From: Thermomucor indicae-seudaticae
Lineage: Eukaryota > Mucoromycota > Mucoromycetes > Mucorales > Lichtheimiaceae
Direction of reading: 5' to 3'
DNA: 20,431 bases
Assembly: GCA_000787465.1 (NCBI GenBank)
Contig: JSYX01000620.1
Coordinates: 1-20,431, forward strand
Part shown: positions 1 to 15,260 of the stretch, one piece after another
Layout: each line of letters opens with the position of its first letter
Position numbering within the stretch: position 1 is the stretch's first letter
The notes under the pieces: model-generated
Databases searched by the model: none
What the model was told of the DNA's origin: nothing
The model's input: the letters and a program-made list of their open reading frames with translations, nothing else
Program-made: the position numbers and the translations under genes

Positions 1-850
1 AATGGGTATCTGTTTTGACAAATTATGTTGACAAAATGGCGCAAAAAAACTTGCTCACCTAGGTGCAAATCTAACCTCGTAACGACGCAAAGAAGGGATC
101 AGAGCGGCGTGAATACTTCCTCAAAATTCAGTAGTATCATATGACGCTGGATTTATGACGCTAGACAACGGTAAGTCACTATAACGATTTAAGTATCTAA
201 TCAAATCAATGCCTTTACGTATGAACATCATACAGGAGCCGTAAAAAGGGCAACAAATTGCTGTCACCAGTTCATAGCACGATAAAAAGATGCCGTTGAT
301 GCGAATGCTATACAATGTGAAGAACGTTCGGCATAGAAGGGCTTCCAAAAAGGGTCGCCATTATTGCGGAACGGTACACGGAGTATTTGGGACCAAAAGG
401 TCTCAAAGCGTACGAAAAAGGGAAATTCGCAATACGTTAGCGTGATCATGAACCGTGAAGTCACAAACTGTCAAAGATTGACGATAGCAGGCCATCAGAT
501 TCAACATTGAAAGCTGAAGTATAAACGGCACAATAAGGAACAGGAATGGAAGGCAATCCATATGCTTCGCAGCCAAGTCGAAGGAATCGCTATTTGATCT
601 TTGTCAAGCTCATGGTTGAAAACGGAAATCATTCTGCGGGCAGCCTGGGAGTGTTGATCATGTACTGCATCCCAAGCAAAAATGATGCCGAATAGACCAA
701 CATCCGAGTGACAACTGTTCCATTGCCAGTGTCTGAAGTCGCACACTTTGGTGACACAAGAATGCTTAGGTAATCTCCGCCTGGGCGCTTCCGATACCAA
801 AAAAGTGGAGAACCGAGAGAACCTGACGTTTGTCAGCCCTTTTCTTTCAC
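1..850. other. No recognised gene; upstream region of the dehydratase gene
   Basis: I recognise no conserved protein here on either strand. Several short open frames exist, all on the minus strand at 121-348, 264-464 and 501-875. The last begins with an ATG and runs antisense over the first 25 bases of the dehydratase CDS. None shows a domain, a splice pattern or composition that I can tie to a family. The stretch just before 851 should contain the promoter and 5'UTR of the dehydratase gene, but I see no clear TATA box. The octamer TTGACAAA occurs twice within the first 40 bases, which is not informative alone. Confidence 0.5.
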
Positions 851-2419
<1,569 letters not shown>

Positions 2420-2750
2420 AATTATATCATCCGCATTGTGACAGATGCGGACTTGGATAAAAAGAGAATATAACCTGTCCTTTATTGAATGCAAATCCTA
2501 ATGATATAATCATATCTACTCCCACCGCTGCCGCAGCTGCCCTTGCGACGTAGAGAGAAGTGCTGCGCGGTATTGCTTGCTGCGCTTCAGATTGCCATGG
2601 GGATGGGTCCGACTTCTCAGTGCACTCATCGACCAATAAAATGGCGGCAGATTATCTGAAGGACTTGCTCGGATATGACTCAGGGCAGTTTGGGTGGGGG
2701 TTGCATGATGTGATTGTTTTGGGACTTTCTTTTCACTTTTGCCTCGGAGA
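2420..2750. other. Intergenic spacer between dehydratase and arrestin genes
   Basis: About 330 bases lie between two genes on the same strand. Short open frames cross it but start with non-ATG codons and match nothing I know. It presumably holds the dehydratase 3'UTR and the arrestin promoter. I see no hairpin terminator, repeat or RNA gene. Confidence 0.5.
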
Positions 2751-4085
2751 ATGGTTATACCCTTTGCACGTCGATCAGATGATTTGCTGTCAGTTGATAA
2801 TAGAGAACATGAGCCTTCAGTGAACAATGACAGTGGCATCGAACGCTCGTCACCCGATATCACTACACCGCCTGTATACGTAGAAGATGTATCCTGGAGA
2901 TACAGACGACCACCCATTCGTTTTCGCATTGAGCCTTCTCCTGAATACTGTAATGCAAATGGACAACTGGTGTGCTCACCAGGCTCTACTTTTGGAGGCG
3001 CTGTCCATCTTCAGCTTTCTGCGCCCCTCGCTGCACTTCGCCTGAAGCTCGTCTTTAAAGCGACAGGTAACAATAAAAAAAAGCGTACTGAAAAACTTGT
3101 GAAACGTGACTCATATATATTACATTTGGAATAATAAGAGCAACTTTTCTACGATGCAATGGGATGGGGTAAACGAATCGAGGAAGACGCGGTGTTTGCC
3201 ATTCGAACGAATCTCTGGGGGGCTCCTTCAGACGCCGTCATGTCAAGACGTACTTGGCCTGTTCTTGAAGCTGGCTATCACACGTTCCCTTTCGTATGCG
3301 AAATGCCTCTTGTCAATTACCCACCTTCGTCATGTCGATCTTCCCTTGTCTGTCATGACTTTTCGTTGACCGCATCCCTGGAACGTCCCGGTGACCGACC
3401 TTTCCAGACTGAGCCTTGCCCTGTGTTTTTTCAACCAATCATCATTCCATTTTGCCCGGATATCCATAGACGACAACCATACAATCAACAGAAACCACTC
3501 GGCCCATGGCAAGTCCGCGTGGTCGTTCCACAACTCGCTTTTAATGTTCTGGAGGCTCCGGAAGTCAAAGCCAAGGTGTACGTTGAAGGAGGAGGCAGCA
3601 TTGATTCACATTCCGCCAGTAACAAGATGATTGTCAGTATGTCGCTCGAGCAACATATCAAAGTAACCACCAGTGGATTCTATCACGACACAATACATGT
3701 GGTCGCTCAAGTTGAAGAAAAAAGAACAGCTACAGGAGGAAATGACGATGTGGTCGAATTACGTTTGCCACTGGACAAGCAAAATTCCCCGTCTGTAGAC
3801 TATCTGTCTCGCTTGCAGCTTCAGTACATGCTTCGCATCGTTGTGAAGCTCAAACTTGGCCCGCTGTATACAAAGAAAAGGCCGTTTTTAATACCAGTGT
3901 CTTTAGGCACTGCCTCAGCAGCGGACAGTGGTTTTGCACCGACCGGCATCCTTCCCTACACTCATCCGAACGTTGCACAAGACACAACTTTCCATACAAA
4001 ACCAAAGTTCTTGAGATTGCCAGAACCAGTAGAAACACTACCTCCTTATGATTCAAATCAACCACCAGACTATTCAGACGAATAA
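2751..4085 (+). CDS. Alpha-arrestin (arrestin-related trafficking adaptor) with C-terminal PY motifs
   Basis: Arrestin-domain protein of 420 residues, exons 2751-3066 and 3139-4085; the 72-nt intron splits a Glu codon. After a disordered N-terminus of about 45 residues rich in S/D/E, an arrestin-N-like beta-sandwich runs to about residue 225 (hallmark stretch LRLKLVFKATEQLF, then WGKRIEEDAVF). The arrestin-C half follows (LGPWQVRVVVPQLAF, then a VSMSLEQHIKVTTSGF-type strand and LQYMLRIVVKLKL). The last 15 residues hold LPPY (406-409) and PPDY (414-417), the latter a true PPxY. Family knowledge: such motifs bind WW domains of Nedd4/Rsp5 ubiquitin ligases, so the likely job is bringing the ligase to plasma-membrane transporters or receptors for endocytosis. 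The ATG at 2751 has A at -3 and G at +4; the frame extends upstream only to non-ATG codons. AATAAA (4081-4086) overlaps the stop codon. Cargo is unknown. Confidence 0.87.
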
Positions 4086-4118
4086 ATTGTACATAGCAAT
4101 CACATCTGACTATATCGT

Positions 4119-4124
4119 ATTAAA
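4119..4124 (+). promoter_or_regulatory. Possible polyadenylation signal (ATTAAA) of the arrestin gene
   Basis: ATTAAA lies 34 nt after the arrestin stop, inside the 148-bp tail-to-tail spacer shared with ISWI. This is a motif match only. Confidence 0.35.
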
Positions 4125-4153
4125 GCATGTTCACTGAATGCAAAATGCAGAAG

Positions 4154-4159
4154 TTTATT
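4154..4159 (-). promoter_or_regulatory. Possible polyadenylation signal (AATAAA) of the ISWI gene
   Basis: On the minus strand AATAAA lies about 75 nt past the ISWI stop, a usual distance for 3'-end formation. If both genes use their signals, their 3'UTRs come within a few tens of bases of each other or overlap. This is a motif match only. Confidence 0.4.
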
Positions 4160-4233
4160 TGTTGGCTAAAGCAAAATAACGAGCGCAACCTGTTGCGCGC
4201 AGCAGTCAGTTTGAGAGAAATTACACGTTACTT

Positions 4234-8308
<4,075 letters not shown>

Positions 8309-8962
8309 ACGTAATAGTTGCCAAAAACAAGAAACAATCTTGATGTCGAATTTGACAGAACGTACGTTGATTGCAAAAGAGGAAGACGAAAAAAAATTGG
8401 TGGTAAGCGCAAGGCGACTCTCTGTCGGAGCCAATCTGTCGCGCTTTCAGACTGAGTGGGCTGCGAGACGCGCTTTTACGCGTTGCCAAGGGAAAAGTTA
8501 GATATACCTTGCCATACACTCACCGTGACCTTACACAGAGTTCAAAGATTGTCTTTTATTTAACATGTTCCCGTCAGCTAAATGGTATCTGACGTAGTAA
8601 CAAGATGCCGAATAGTCGGTTCTTCGCTTTGTAAGCGTTTCTAACAAGTGATGATGAAGTCGACTATGCATATAGTTATAGTCTTTAACAGCTTTTTTCT
8701 ACGCCGAAGACCCATGAACTCGAGACGACCGCTTTAAATCCCAAACCGTCTAATATGATTGCAACCCTGGTCAGCTAGGCGGCTATAAGGAAAGAATATT
8801 CTGAGGGCCAAATCAGATATCTAAGCAGCACGCGACTTTCGTAAGTGGTTATCGTCGTGTAAGACATTCTAGAGTTTCTCTAAAGGATTGGAAAAGGCGT
8901 ATGCATTATGTATACAAAACACATTTATATCATTCATTTACATGGCAATTATCGACTGAGAC
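8309..8962. other. Spacer between ISWI start and transcription-factor stop
   Basis: This stretch should carry the 5'UTR and promoter of ISWI and the 3'UTR of the transcription-factor gene, both transcribed on the minus strand. It is AT-rich with pyrimidine-rich tracts near the ISWI start. No conserved protein, RNA gene or repeat was recognised. Open frames at 8289-8501 (+) and 8193-8519 (-) overlap ISWI exon 1 or its introns and show no family signature. Confidence 0.5.
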
Positions 8963-11156
8963 TCATCGTATCGCAACTGCCGTCCGTCCCTTTTGATCTT
9001 CGACGGATGAATTGCGACGCAATACACAGGTACAATTTACATTATTTTCCAACTCTATGCCCAGTAGGCTTGCAGAAAGATCCACGACTTTCCGTACTAT
9101 GGCGTACCCTGGAAACGGCTGATGGGCGTAATAGGGATCAGAAAGTCTTTTCTCACGTTTGACAGTTAATGGCTGAGAGGTCCTATGATCAATATGCATG
9201 TCTGTTTGAAAGAAGATCTTCCAAAGACGATGGATAACTTCCGTGAGTGCAGCTTGTACTTTAGCCATGAAATTCATTTCGGATGATGATACCGCCGGAG
9301 AAGAAAGGAAATCAGAAACACAGTTGAAAAAGTGCAGTGCAACTATGAAAATAAAATTTGTTAATAGCCTATTACTAATGAACCTTGTAATGGCGATAAT
9401 ACAGTTTGCTTACAGAATATCGTATGCTTGTCCAATGGAATTTGGCTCAGGGTATAGACCAAGGATTCACACGACCGTAAAGACATCGAAAGTATCCGTT
9501 CTTGTAAAACTGAGATGAATTCTCTGGTATTCTGATCGCTGGTTTTTGATATGTGTGGCCTTAAGAAAGGTGCATGGCAGGCCATAGTTATCAAATGGAT
9601 GTACCCGAGTATCAAGAGTTGCCTATCAGAAGATGAAGCACTTGCTACGACTTGCCTCACGTCCGCTGTAAATGGGTCATTACACAAGCGAATTCTTGCG
9701 GGCAGAGTGTTCCACCATTCCTTCGCTATGTCCTCGTACTGCAGCAAAGTTTCCGCTGCCAGTTCCCCGACATATCCTGACGAAACGCGTCTCGACTGTT
9801 CCTGTCACAGCAACGAAACACTGGCTGAGAACCCTTTTGTTTCCGTCAGCAAAACAGACTTACCATTATGTCTGCCACAACTGGATTCCATATGAGTCTC
9901 ACGAAATGACTACACATCTCTGCATATTCGGCAGTCTCTTTGCATTCACCGGGAAGCACTGCCACCTTCCAACTTCTCCAGGAAAACTGTTCACGATATT
10001 CGCGTCCAAGGGCAGAGTCCAAAATATGTATCATGCCCATGGCATGAATTGCGTTGCGCTCAAACAAGGCACGTTGGACTAGTGGCACTTCGTCAGTGCA
10101 ACAATACGTTCTCTTAAGATCCTCACAGACCAATTGTGCCATAGTAAGTAACCTTTTCGCGTCTTCCAGCTGCAATATGCCGAAGCTGAGGTACTTCTGC
10201 AACAGATTGATAGCTATCAATGTCTCGAGACGTCGACTAGATTCGTCAAAGATATCCAACAATAGATCTTTGCACCGGTGGTAAAAGAAATCCGCGGTAC
10301 GTCGTCTATCGCTCTCAGACACACGGCCAGAGTTTATGCAAGGATTCACGCATACGTGGACGCACATTGCCAGTGCGATAGGCGACTTTAGCGGGTCTTT
10401 TAACTTGTGGAAGTATCTGAGAAACGTTGGTACGTGGATTATCGGAAACACGGTATTTAGATCGACAACGTATGTATTCACCAGTTGGCTTATAAAGGTC
10501 ACAGTGTTGTCGAGGTTCCTTTGAAAGTTTATCAAATTGAGGTCGAAAACAGGACGAGATGGAAGTTGAGCTGCCGCCGGTCTACGATAATACGGGCGTG
10601 CACTTGCAAAGAGGAGTCGTCGAGCTGTAAAGATTCCGCTATAAGGTGCAAGGTATTTGTTGAAGGCACGACCATACGCAAGGAGCTCATCGACAGTCTT
10701 AATGCTGGACTTCAAATGAATTTTCCCGTCCACAACACAAAGTTTCCATTCAGGCACTGACTGCATGTCAGATTCCAGTGTGTCAAAAGCAGTAGTGTCT
10801 TCCTGGCGATCAGTGGGTATAACGTCTTTTGGTTTCAATACAAGCTGAATATGCTTCTTGAATGACTCGAGCTTTTCAAAGTCTTCTTCGAGTTTCATCA
10901 GTCGGTTCCACCAATCATGCAGCCGATCGTAATCGGTGTCGTCTAGTGAATTGCTATCATTATCGCAAAACGTTGTTCGTGCGTTGTCCCATAGTCTGCA
11001 GTCTAGATTCAGTCTTTTGCATCTAATGCAGACGGGCGATTGCGGCTGCCATTCACACTTGCGGCGATGATGCTTACAGACTTTACAGAATAAGCATTCG
11101 CACCATAAGCCAGAGCATAACTTTTTCTTACTTTGGCACGGTGAATTCCTTGGCAT
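8963..11156 (-). CDS. Zn(II)2Cys6 fungal transcription factor, 3 exons
   Basis: Predicted sequence-specific nuclear regulator of 686 residues; exons 11156-9864, 9801-9414 and 9342-8963, with introns of 62 and 71 nt. The zinc cluster is C-x2-C-x6-C-x8-C-x2-C-x6-C at residues 24-53, with a basic KHHRRK stretch between the second and third cysteines, as the binuclear cluster requires. It is followed by an acidic linker and a helical segment at about 83-107 (WWNRLMKLEEDFEKL) that may be the dimerisation coiled coil. The middle region (VFPIIHVPTFLRYF, about 237-250) resembles the fungal-specific transcription factor domain, in which such a block opens the domain. Four extra cysteines (7, 14, 19, 21) crowd the N-terminus. 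The start is the first in-frame ATG. The C-terminus after about residue 600 is less certain: a short unrecognised intron in exon 3 is possible. Target genes are unknown and no regulon can be read from the neighbours. Confidence 0.86.
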
Positions 11157-13378
11157 TGTTCGGATCAAAGTTTAGAGGAAAACAAGATACATTGCTTCTC
11201 CTTTTTAAAGGATTTGGGGAGCTTCAGACGCCAAGTACCTGTAACCTGTAACACTGGCTAGAACGTCAATTATCAATCGTCAATATTCTTAGGATCTTCG
11301 CACAAAACAGCTACTATTTAGCAATCCTTACAGTTAGGAGAAGAAGAAATAAGAAATGATGAAAGCTATCAAGTTTGACTATGTTCTTCCTTACGCCGAA
11401 ATTCAGCCAAGACATTCAGATCGGGGAGCCAAGACCCGAAACTACGACATATTAGGCAAAGGCTGGGCAAAGGCCAAGCTTGCCGAAAACGGCCCAGTTT
11501 GCTGGAACACCTTCGCGGCATTATTCAGGAACAATCGTGCACTGCAGCATGCTGCACTATAAGCCACAGTGTGCAAAGTAGATCTTTTTCTGTTGACTTG
11601 CAGTCGTGACGAATCGTCGAAAATGCTACGAACAACCCCCATAGTATTCCCTTCTTCGATCGGAGCGTTCCACTTGATAATTATCGATATCTCGAAATGA
11701 CATTGGCTGGGTTGCTAGCTCCGTGCATACATTGGACGCTTTTCTTATTGGACTATGAGCAACCGCTCTGACTGTGTTTCGAGTGCCAATACGTCGAAGA
11801 AGAATGCAAGCAAGTCAGCCACAAAAATTGGAGTACTTGGAGATCAATCACGAGAAAATAGGCGTCTCGCGTTGGGTACTAATAAGCAGAATCTACGATG
11901 AGCTCCGACTCCCCGCGTAGAGTGCCATATTTACCGACTCTTCCTTCGATTCAACGAAAAAAAGGTTAAACCAGACTACGATACTAGTATAGATGGTATG
12001 TACTACACTTCTGTGTACGTAAACCAGCAACTTTTGCCGCCTAACGCTTTGGTGCTATGATCGCTGTATCCGGTATGATACGCTACTCTATATTCAGAAG
12101 ATATGAATTGTCTTGGTAAATCAAATGGCAATGGAATGCATCCATAAAAGCTATTAGATTTTTCTCTAAATTCGCGCTCACGCGAGATATTAATGTCATC
12201 CTCTGCGAAGCCGGTTTGCGCTGATCCTAAGTTTTTAAATTTCATGCTTTGAAAAAAGGCTGTGTCCCGAAGGTCAAAATTGTCAAAAATTTTTGTGTAA
12301 CGTTCTCAAAAGTTACTACCCCTTAATTTTTAGACAAGAATATGATTGCACCCATTTACTACTAGAGCGCGAAATAAGCCAGATGTAATCACACATCTCG
12401 CAAAAGTGGGTACAGAAGACCTGCTATAGACAGTATTCAAGATCTCTGACTTGGCAGGAAACATATATAAAAGACTTCTCGGCTTTCCCTTTTATTATTT
12501 GATTTCCACTCTGAGAAGTCATCCTATTTTCTTTATTTAAAGCAATGTCAGGTTTATTCCGACGTTGACCTCCATGACTTCTTTCTCTATCAGTCTTGGC
12601 ATCAAGTTTTCCTGCTTCACGCATGCTCAATGTCTTTCTTTCCATAAAGGGAGCAATTTCTGAGCTTATTTAGACAAGGCCTACCGGTCGTTGCAATCCT
12701 TCCGTAGCGTAACGTAAGTATACCGCGATAAATCATCAACACAAACTTTCCGTCGCTACTAATGCTGGCAACGTTTGCAGCATTAAGTTCATGGAAGAAA
12801 GCAAAAATACCGTAGGGGTAGATAACGTCATTTTACTCTGACGCAAAAACAAGGGGAAGTACCGAATCGCGATTGTATGGTTTTTGCTGCTGGAGATGCG
12901 TTTCGGTTCGGCTGAAAGTACGTTTCTGTGAGAGTTTGTGTTTCTATCTTCCTTCATCGACATAAGGAATATATTAGACAGTTGTAAAAACTTCGCTTTT
13001 AACGCGAATTTCTATCTCACTGCTGATTCAAATGGAATATCGAGCAGCACGAATATCCGACTAGCAAGCAGCATTAAAAGAAAATATTAAACACTTGGTA
13101 CCTGCCTTAATGACCCTCCCACCAGCGTTCGACAATGATCCGGCTGCTCATCTCTGCTTCTCCTGATTATATCGTTGAGTCCTTTAAGCTTTTTTCCAGA
13201 ATATAAACCAAGACGGGCTAGCTCGATTGATTGTTGACGCAACGAGTCATGTTACACAATTACATCTTCCATTCTGGCGCACGGAGCACTGTGTTGCTGC
13301 AGCGCCGGCCTGCTTTCTTTTTTTTGTTTCATAAATAAGTAACCTCGATACTTCGTGCCTTGCGTATTCGCTGCCAAT
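11157..13378. other. Long gene-poor stretch left of the transposon
   Basis: About 2.2 kb without a protein I can recognise. The first part should contain the promoter of the transcription-factor gene. An ATG-initiated frame at 11356-11562 (+, 68 codons) and minus-strand frames at 12003-12245 and 12424-12645 are uncharacterised; none has a known motif. A perfect 14-bp palindrome sits at 11543-11556. Composition is AT-rich with many short homopolymers, compatible with decayed mobile DNA, but I cannot identify any element. Confidence 0.5.
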
Positions 13379-13380
13379 TA
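13379..13380. repeat. Left TA target-site duplication
   Basis: TA directly abuts the outer end of the left inverted repeat and matches TA at 15259-15260. Duplication of a TA dinucleotide is the insertion signature of the IS630/Tc1/mariner group. Confidence 0.85.
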
Positions 13381-13410
13381 GAGGTCTGGCAGAAAAGATG
13401 CACTCCACTT
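13381..13410 (+). repeat. Left terminal inverted repeat, 30 bp
   Basis: Begins GAGGTCTGGCAGAAAAGATG and continues ten more bases, ending in CACTT. It is identical over all 30 bases to the reverse complement of 15229-15258, and similarity stops sharply after base 30. Confidence 0.96.
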
Positions 13411-13537
13411 TTTCTTCGCTTTTTAGTTTTTGCTGTTTTTCTCGCTTTTTGCATAAGTTAGTCACATTCCGTGCCTTAATAAAACGCGTTCCTGAGACCT
13501 TTTTACACATTGTTTGTTAATCTGCCATCTTGCCATT

Positions 13538-15025
13538 ATGCAATACACGCCTCCAAAGCGCAATGCCGCGCCGGTTTCAGCGAACGAATACTGCATTATT
13601 CTCAACGATCTTCATGCTCTTAAAGAGCGTAGAGAACTGTTCAATAGAGGAAACGGGCTGACCACCCCCGAGGTTCTTGCTGAGGTGTGTGGCGTGTCCC
13701 TGCCAATCGCGTAAAAGGCAATCCGTATGCGAATCAAGGCCAAGAAGCCAACGATTCCCACTCGGATCGGGCGGCCAAAACTTGTACTCGATCTCACTTA
13801 CGTGAATGCATGCTGCAAATCGTCATTGAAAACAACCTGAAGGCGCAAGCGATCTCTTCTGCAGCATTGGCAAACCAGTTGGCATGTCAAGGCTTTGTTG
13901 TCAACGACAGAACACTACGAAGTCATTTGCCGCTTATGGAGCTATATTACGGGAAGGGCAACAGGTGTAATATCCTGCACGACTCAGCGGCCAACCTTGC
14001 TTACCGTCGCACCTACGTCGAAAGGAGGCTGGAAAACTTGACTGCTTCAGGTCTACCAAAGATGCCTGAAGTTTTCCGCGATGAGTCCTATTGCCATTTG
14101 GAGCATAACCGCCACCTTACTTGGTTTCCCAAAAGGAGAAGTAGTGAATGAGCAGGGCAGAAAACCAATGATGGTAATCTTTGGTGCGTTTGTGGTCTTC
14201 CGGCAGGACAATCGGCTCCATGTTGAACTAATCAGAGATGAGAAGGGCATACTGATGTGGCCGTTCAAGGGTGAAGTTCGAGGAAAAGAGCAGAACGGTC
14301 GAGATCGACCTTTCGTTGACAACGAAGACTGGAAACATCTTCCTCAGTGTGTCAAAGAAGCGCAAATCACTCCTGATTTGCATGATTACCACGGTAATTT
14401 TACCGTTGAGCTCTTTGAGGCCATCTTTGAGGACCCGTGCGCCAGCCTGCAAAAACTATACGGAAGCTGCCAGATCCACATGGATGGAGCAAGATACCAT
14501 GTGCAGATGCGGAATTCGTTTCCAACCAACGCATGGGAAGTCCAGGAAGTTAAGGACTGGTACGACCGTGAAGGCATAGCGCTCCCTGAACCAAAACCTG
14601 GACATCGAACCGTAACAAAGGAGCAACTCGTTAGACATGCCAAGTCTTTCAAGCCAGGTTTAGCACGCTATGCCACATACGAAGTAGCGCAGAAGTATGG
14701 CCATGTTGTGTTGAAGACCCCGCCTTACCACTGCGAACTCGAACCAATCGAAGGTCTATGGGGCTCAGTCAATGAGCAGATACGTATCAAGCCGAATGGC
14801 AACGATATGATGCTACGACTAAGGAACATTCTGCTGGAGTTGTTCACGGATACGCCGCAGAGGACACTTGTTTCGCTGTGGAAGAAGTCCGTGGAGTGCA
14901 ACCGGAAATACGAGGAGATGAAAGAGAGGAATGCAGACGTGGGCGTGAATGTGCCATCCCAAGAAGCGCCTGAGGAAGAAGACGATGAAGGGAATGGGAG
15001 CTCTGAGGAATTAGACGTTGAGTAG
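13538..15025 (+). pseudogene. Tc1/mariner-like DDE transposase, broken by a stop and two frameshifts
   Basis: Integrase/recombinase of a cut-and-paste transposon, unrelated to the host genes. From the ATG at 13538 the first frame encodes an HTH region (LTTPEVLAEVCGVSLPIA), then meets TAA at 13712-13714. The same frame resumes with a plausible recognition helix and a GRPKLVLD linker typical of the family. Near 13790-13800 it shifts by -1 to IENN...AALANQL...RTLRSHL and the first catalytic block RDESYCH (Asp codon 14080-14082). At the CCCAAAAGG run (14128-14136) it shifts by +1 and stays open to TAG at 15023-15025. That part contains MMVIFGAFVVF, HMDGARYH (Asp codon 14483-14485) and PPYHCELEPIEGLW (Glu codon 14750-14752). 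The acidic triad is preserved, with 88 residues between second Asp and Glu. An acidic tail ends the protein. An intron at 13685-13738 could remove the stop but would delete the HTH recognition helix, so I prefer mutation. Confidence 0.92.
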
Positions 15026-15228
15026 GGCGAAAAATAAATTTTTTGGAATTTGGTTCCCGCAAACCATCGGGATTTTGACCTCCTTTTTTCAAGATATAGA
15101 TAAGTTGTGTAAAGATTCAGTGGATTTTGATGAAACTCGGATATGTCATAGCAAAGATGTACAGGTTTTGGCCATCTAAGTTTGAAGTTGGTTTAAATTT
15201 TGAGAAAAGCTACAAAATTAAAATTTCT
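15026..15228 (+). other. Transposon 3' non-coding segment
   Basis: AT-rich sequence between the transposase stop and the right inverted repeat. I see no open frame or subterminal repeat matching the left side. Confidence 0.6.
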
Positions 15229-15258
15229 AAGTGGAGTGCATCTTTTCTGCCAGACCTC
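15229..15258 (-). repeat. Right terminal inverted repeat, 30 bp
   Basis: Exact reverse complement of the left repeat at 13381-13410. It ends CCAGACCTC, immediately followed by the TA of the target duplication. Confidence 0.96.
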
Positions 15259-15260
15259 TA
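15259..15260. repeat. Right TA target-site duplication
   Basis: Matches the TA at 13379-13380 on the other side of the element. Confidence 0.85.

Larger units (their letters stand above)
13381..15258 (+). mobile_element. Complete Tc1/mariner-type DNA transposon, 1878 bp, with a disrupted transposase
   Basis: A whole element bounded by perfect 30-bp terminal inverted repeats (13381-13410 and 15229-15258) and flanked by TA on both sides. One transposase-like coding region (13538-15025) fills most of it, preceded by a T-rich leader of about 130 bp and followed by about 200 bp of AT-rich sequence. The size and ends fit the IS630/Tc1/mariner superfamily. The reading frame is interrupted by an in-frame TAA and two compensating frameshifts, so this copy is probably non-autonomous unless recoded. 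Intact ends mean it could still be mobilised by a relative's transposase. It lies between the transcription-factor and GCP2 genes and breaks neither. Confidence 0.95.

Noticed and set aside
546..695. A short plus-strand frame starting MEGNPYASQPSRR that resembles a frame inside the transposon (KGNPYANQGQ)
   Set aside because: Similarity covers only about 16 bases at nucleotide level (15 of 16), expected by chance in 20 kb. The matching transposon frame is probably not the coding one there.
830..850. Extending the dehydratase N-terminus upstream of 851
   Set aside because: The upstream frame starts only with a TTG codon. The first ATG in frame is at 851, with no evidence of non-ATG initiation.
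8648..8812. GTGATGA followed much later by CTGA, suggesting a C/D-box snoRNA
   Set aside because: The boxes are about 160 nt apart, no terminal stem pairs the ends, and no internal C'/D' boxes are visible.
12841..12911. Fragment VFAAGDAF in one plus-strand frame, considered as a relic of a TnpB/Fanzor-like nuclease
   Set aside because: Only a few residues match, stops interrupt all frames nearby, and no zinc-ribbon or other RuvC blocks are found around it.
13685..13738. A 54-nt GT-AG intron that would remove the in-frame stop of the transposase
   Set aside because: Splicing it would delete the second half of the helix-turn-helix (the GVS block onwards), and the later -1 and +1 shifts would remain unexplained. 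A point mutation to TAA is simpler.
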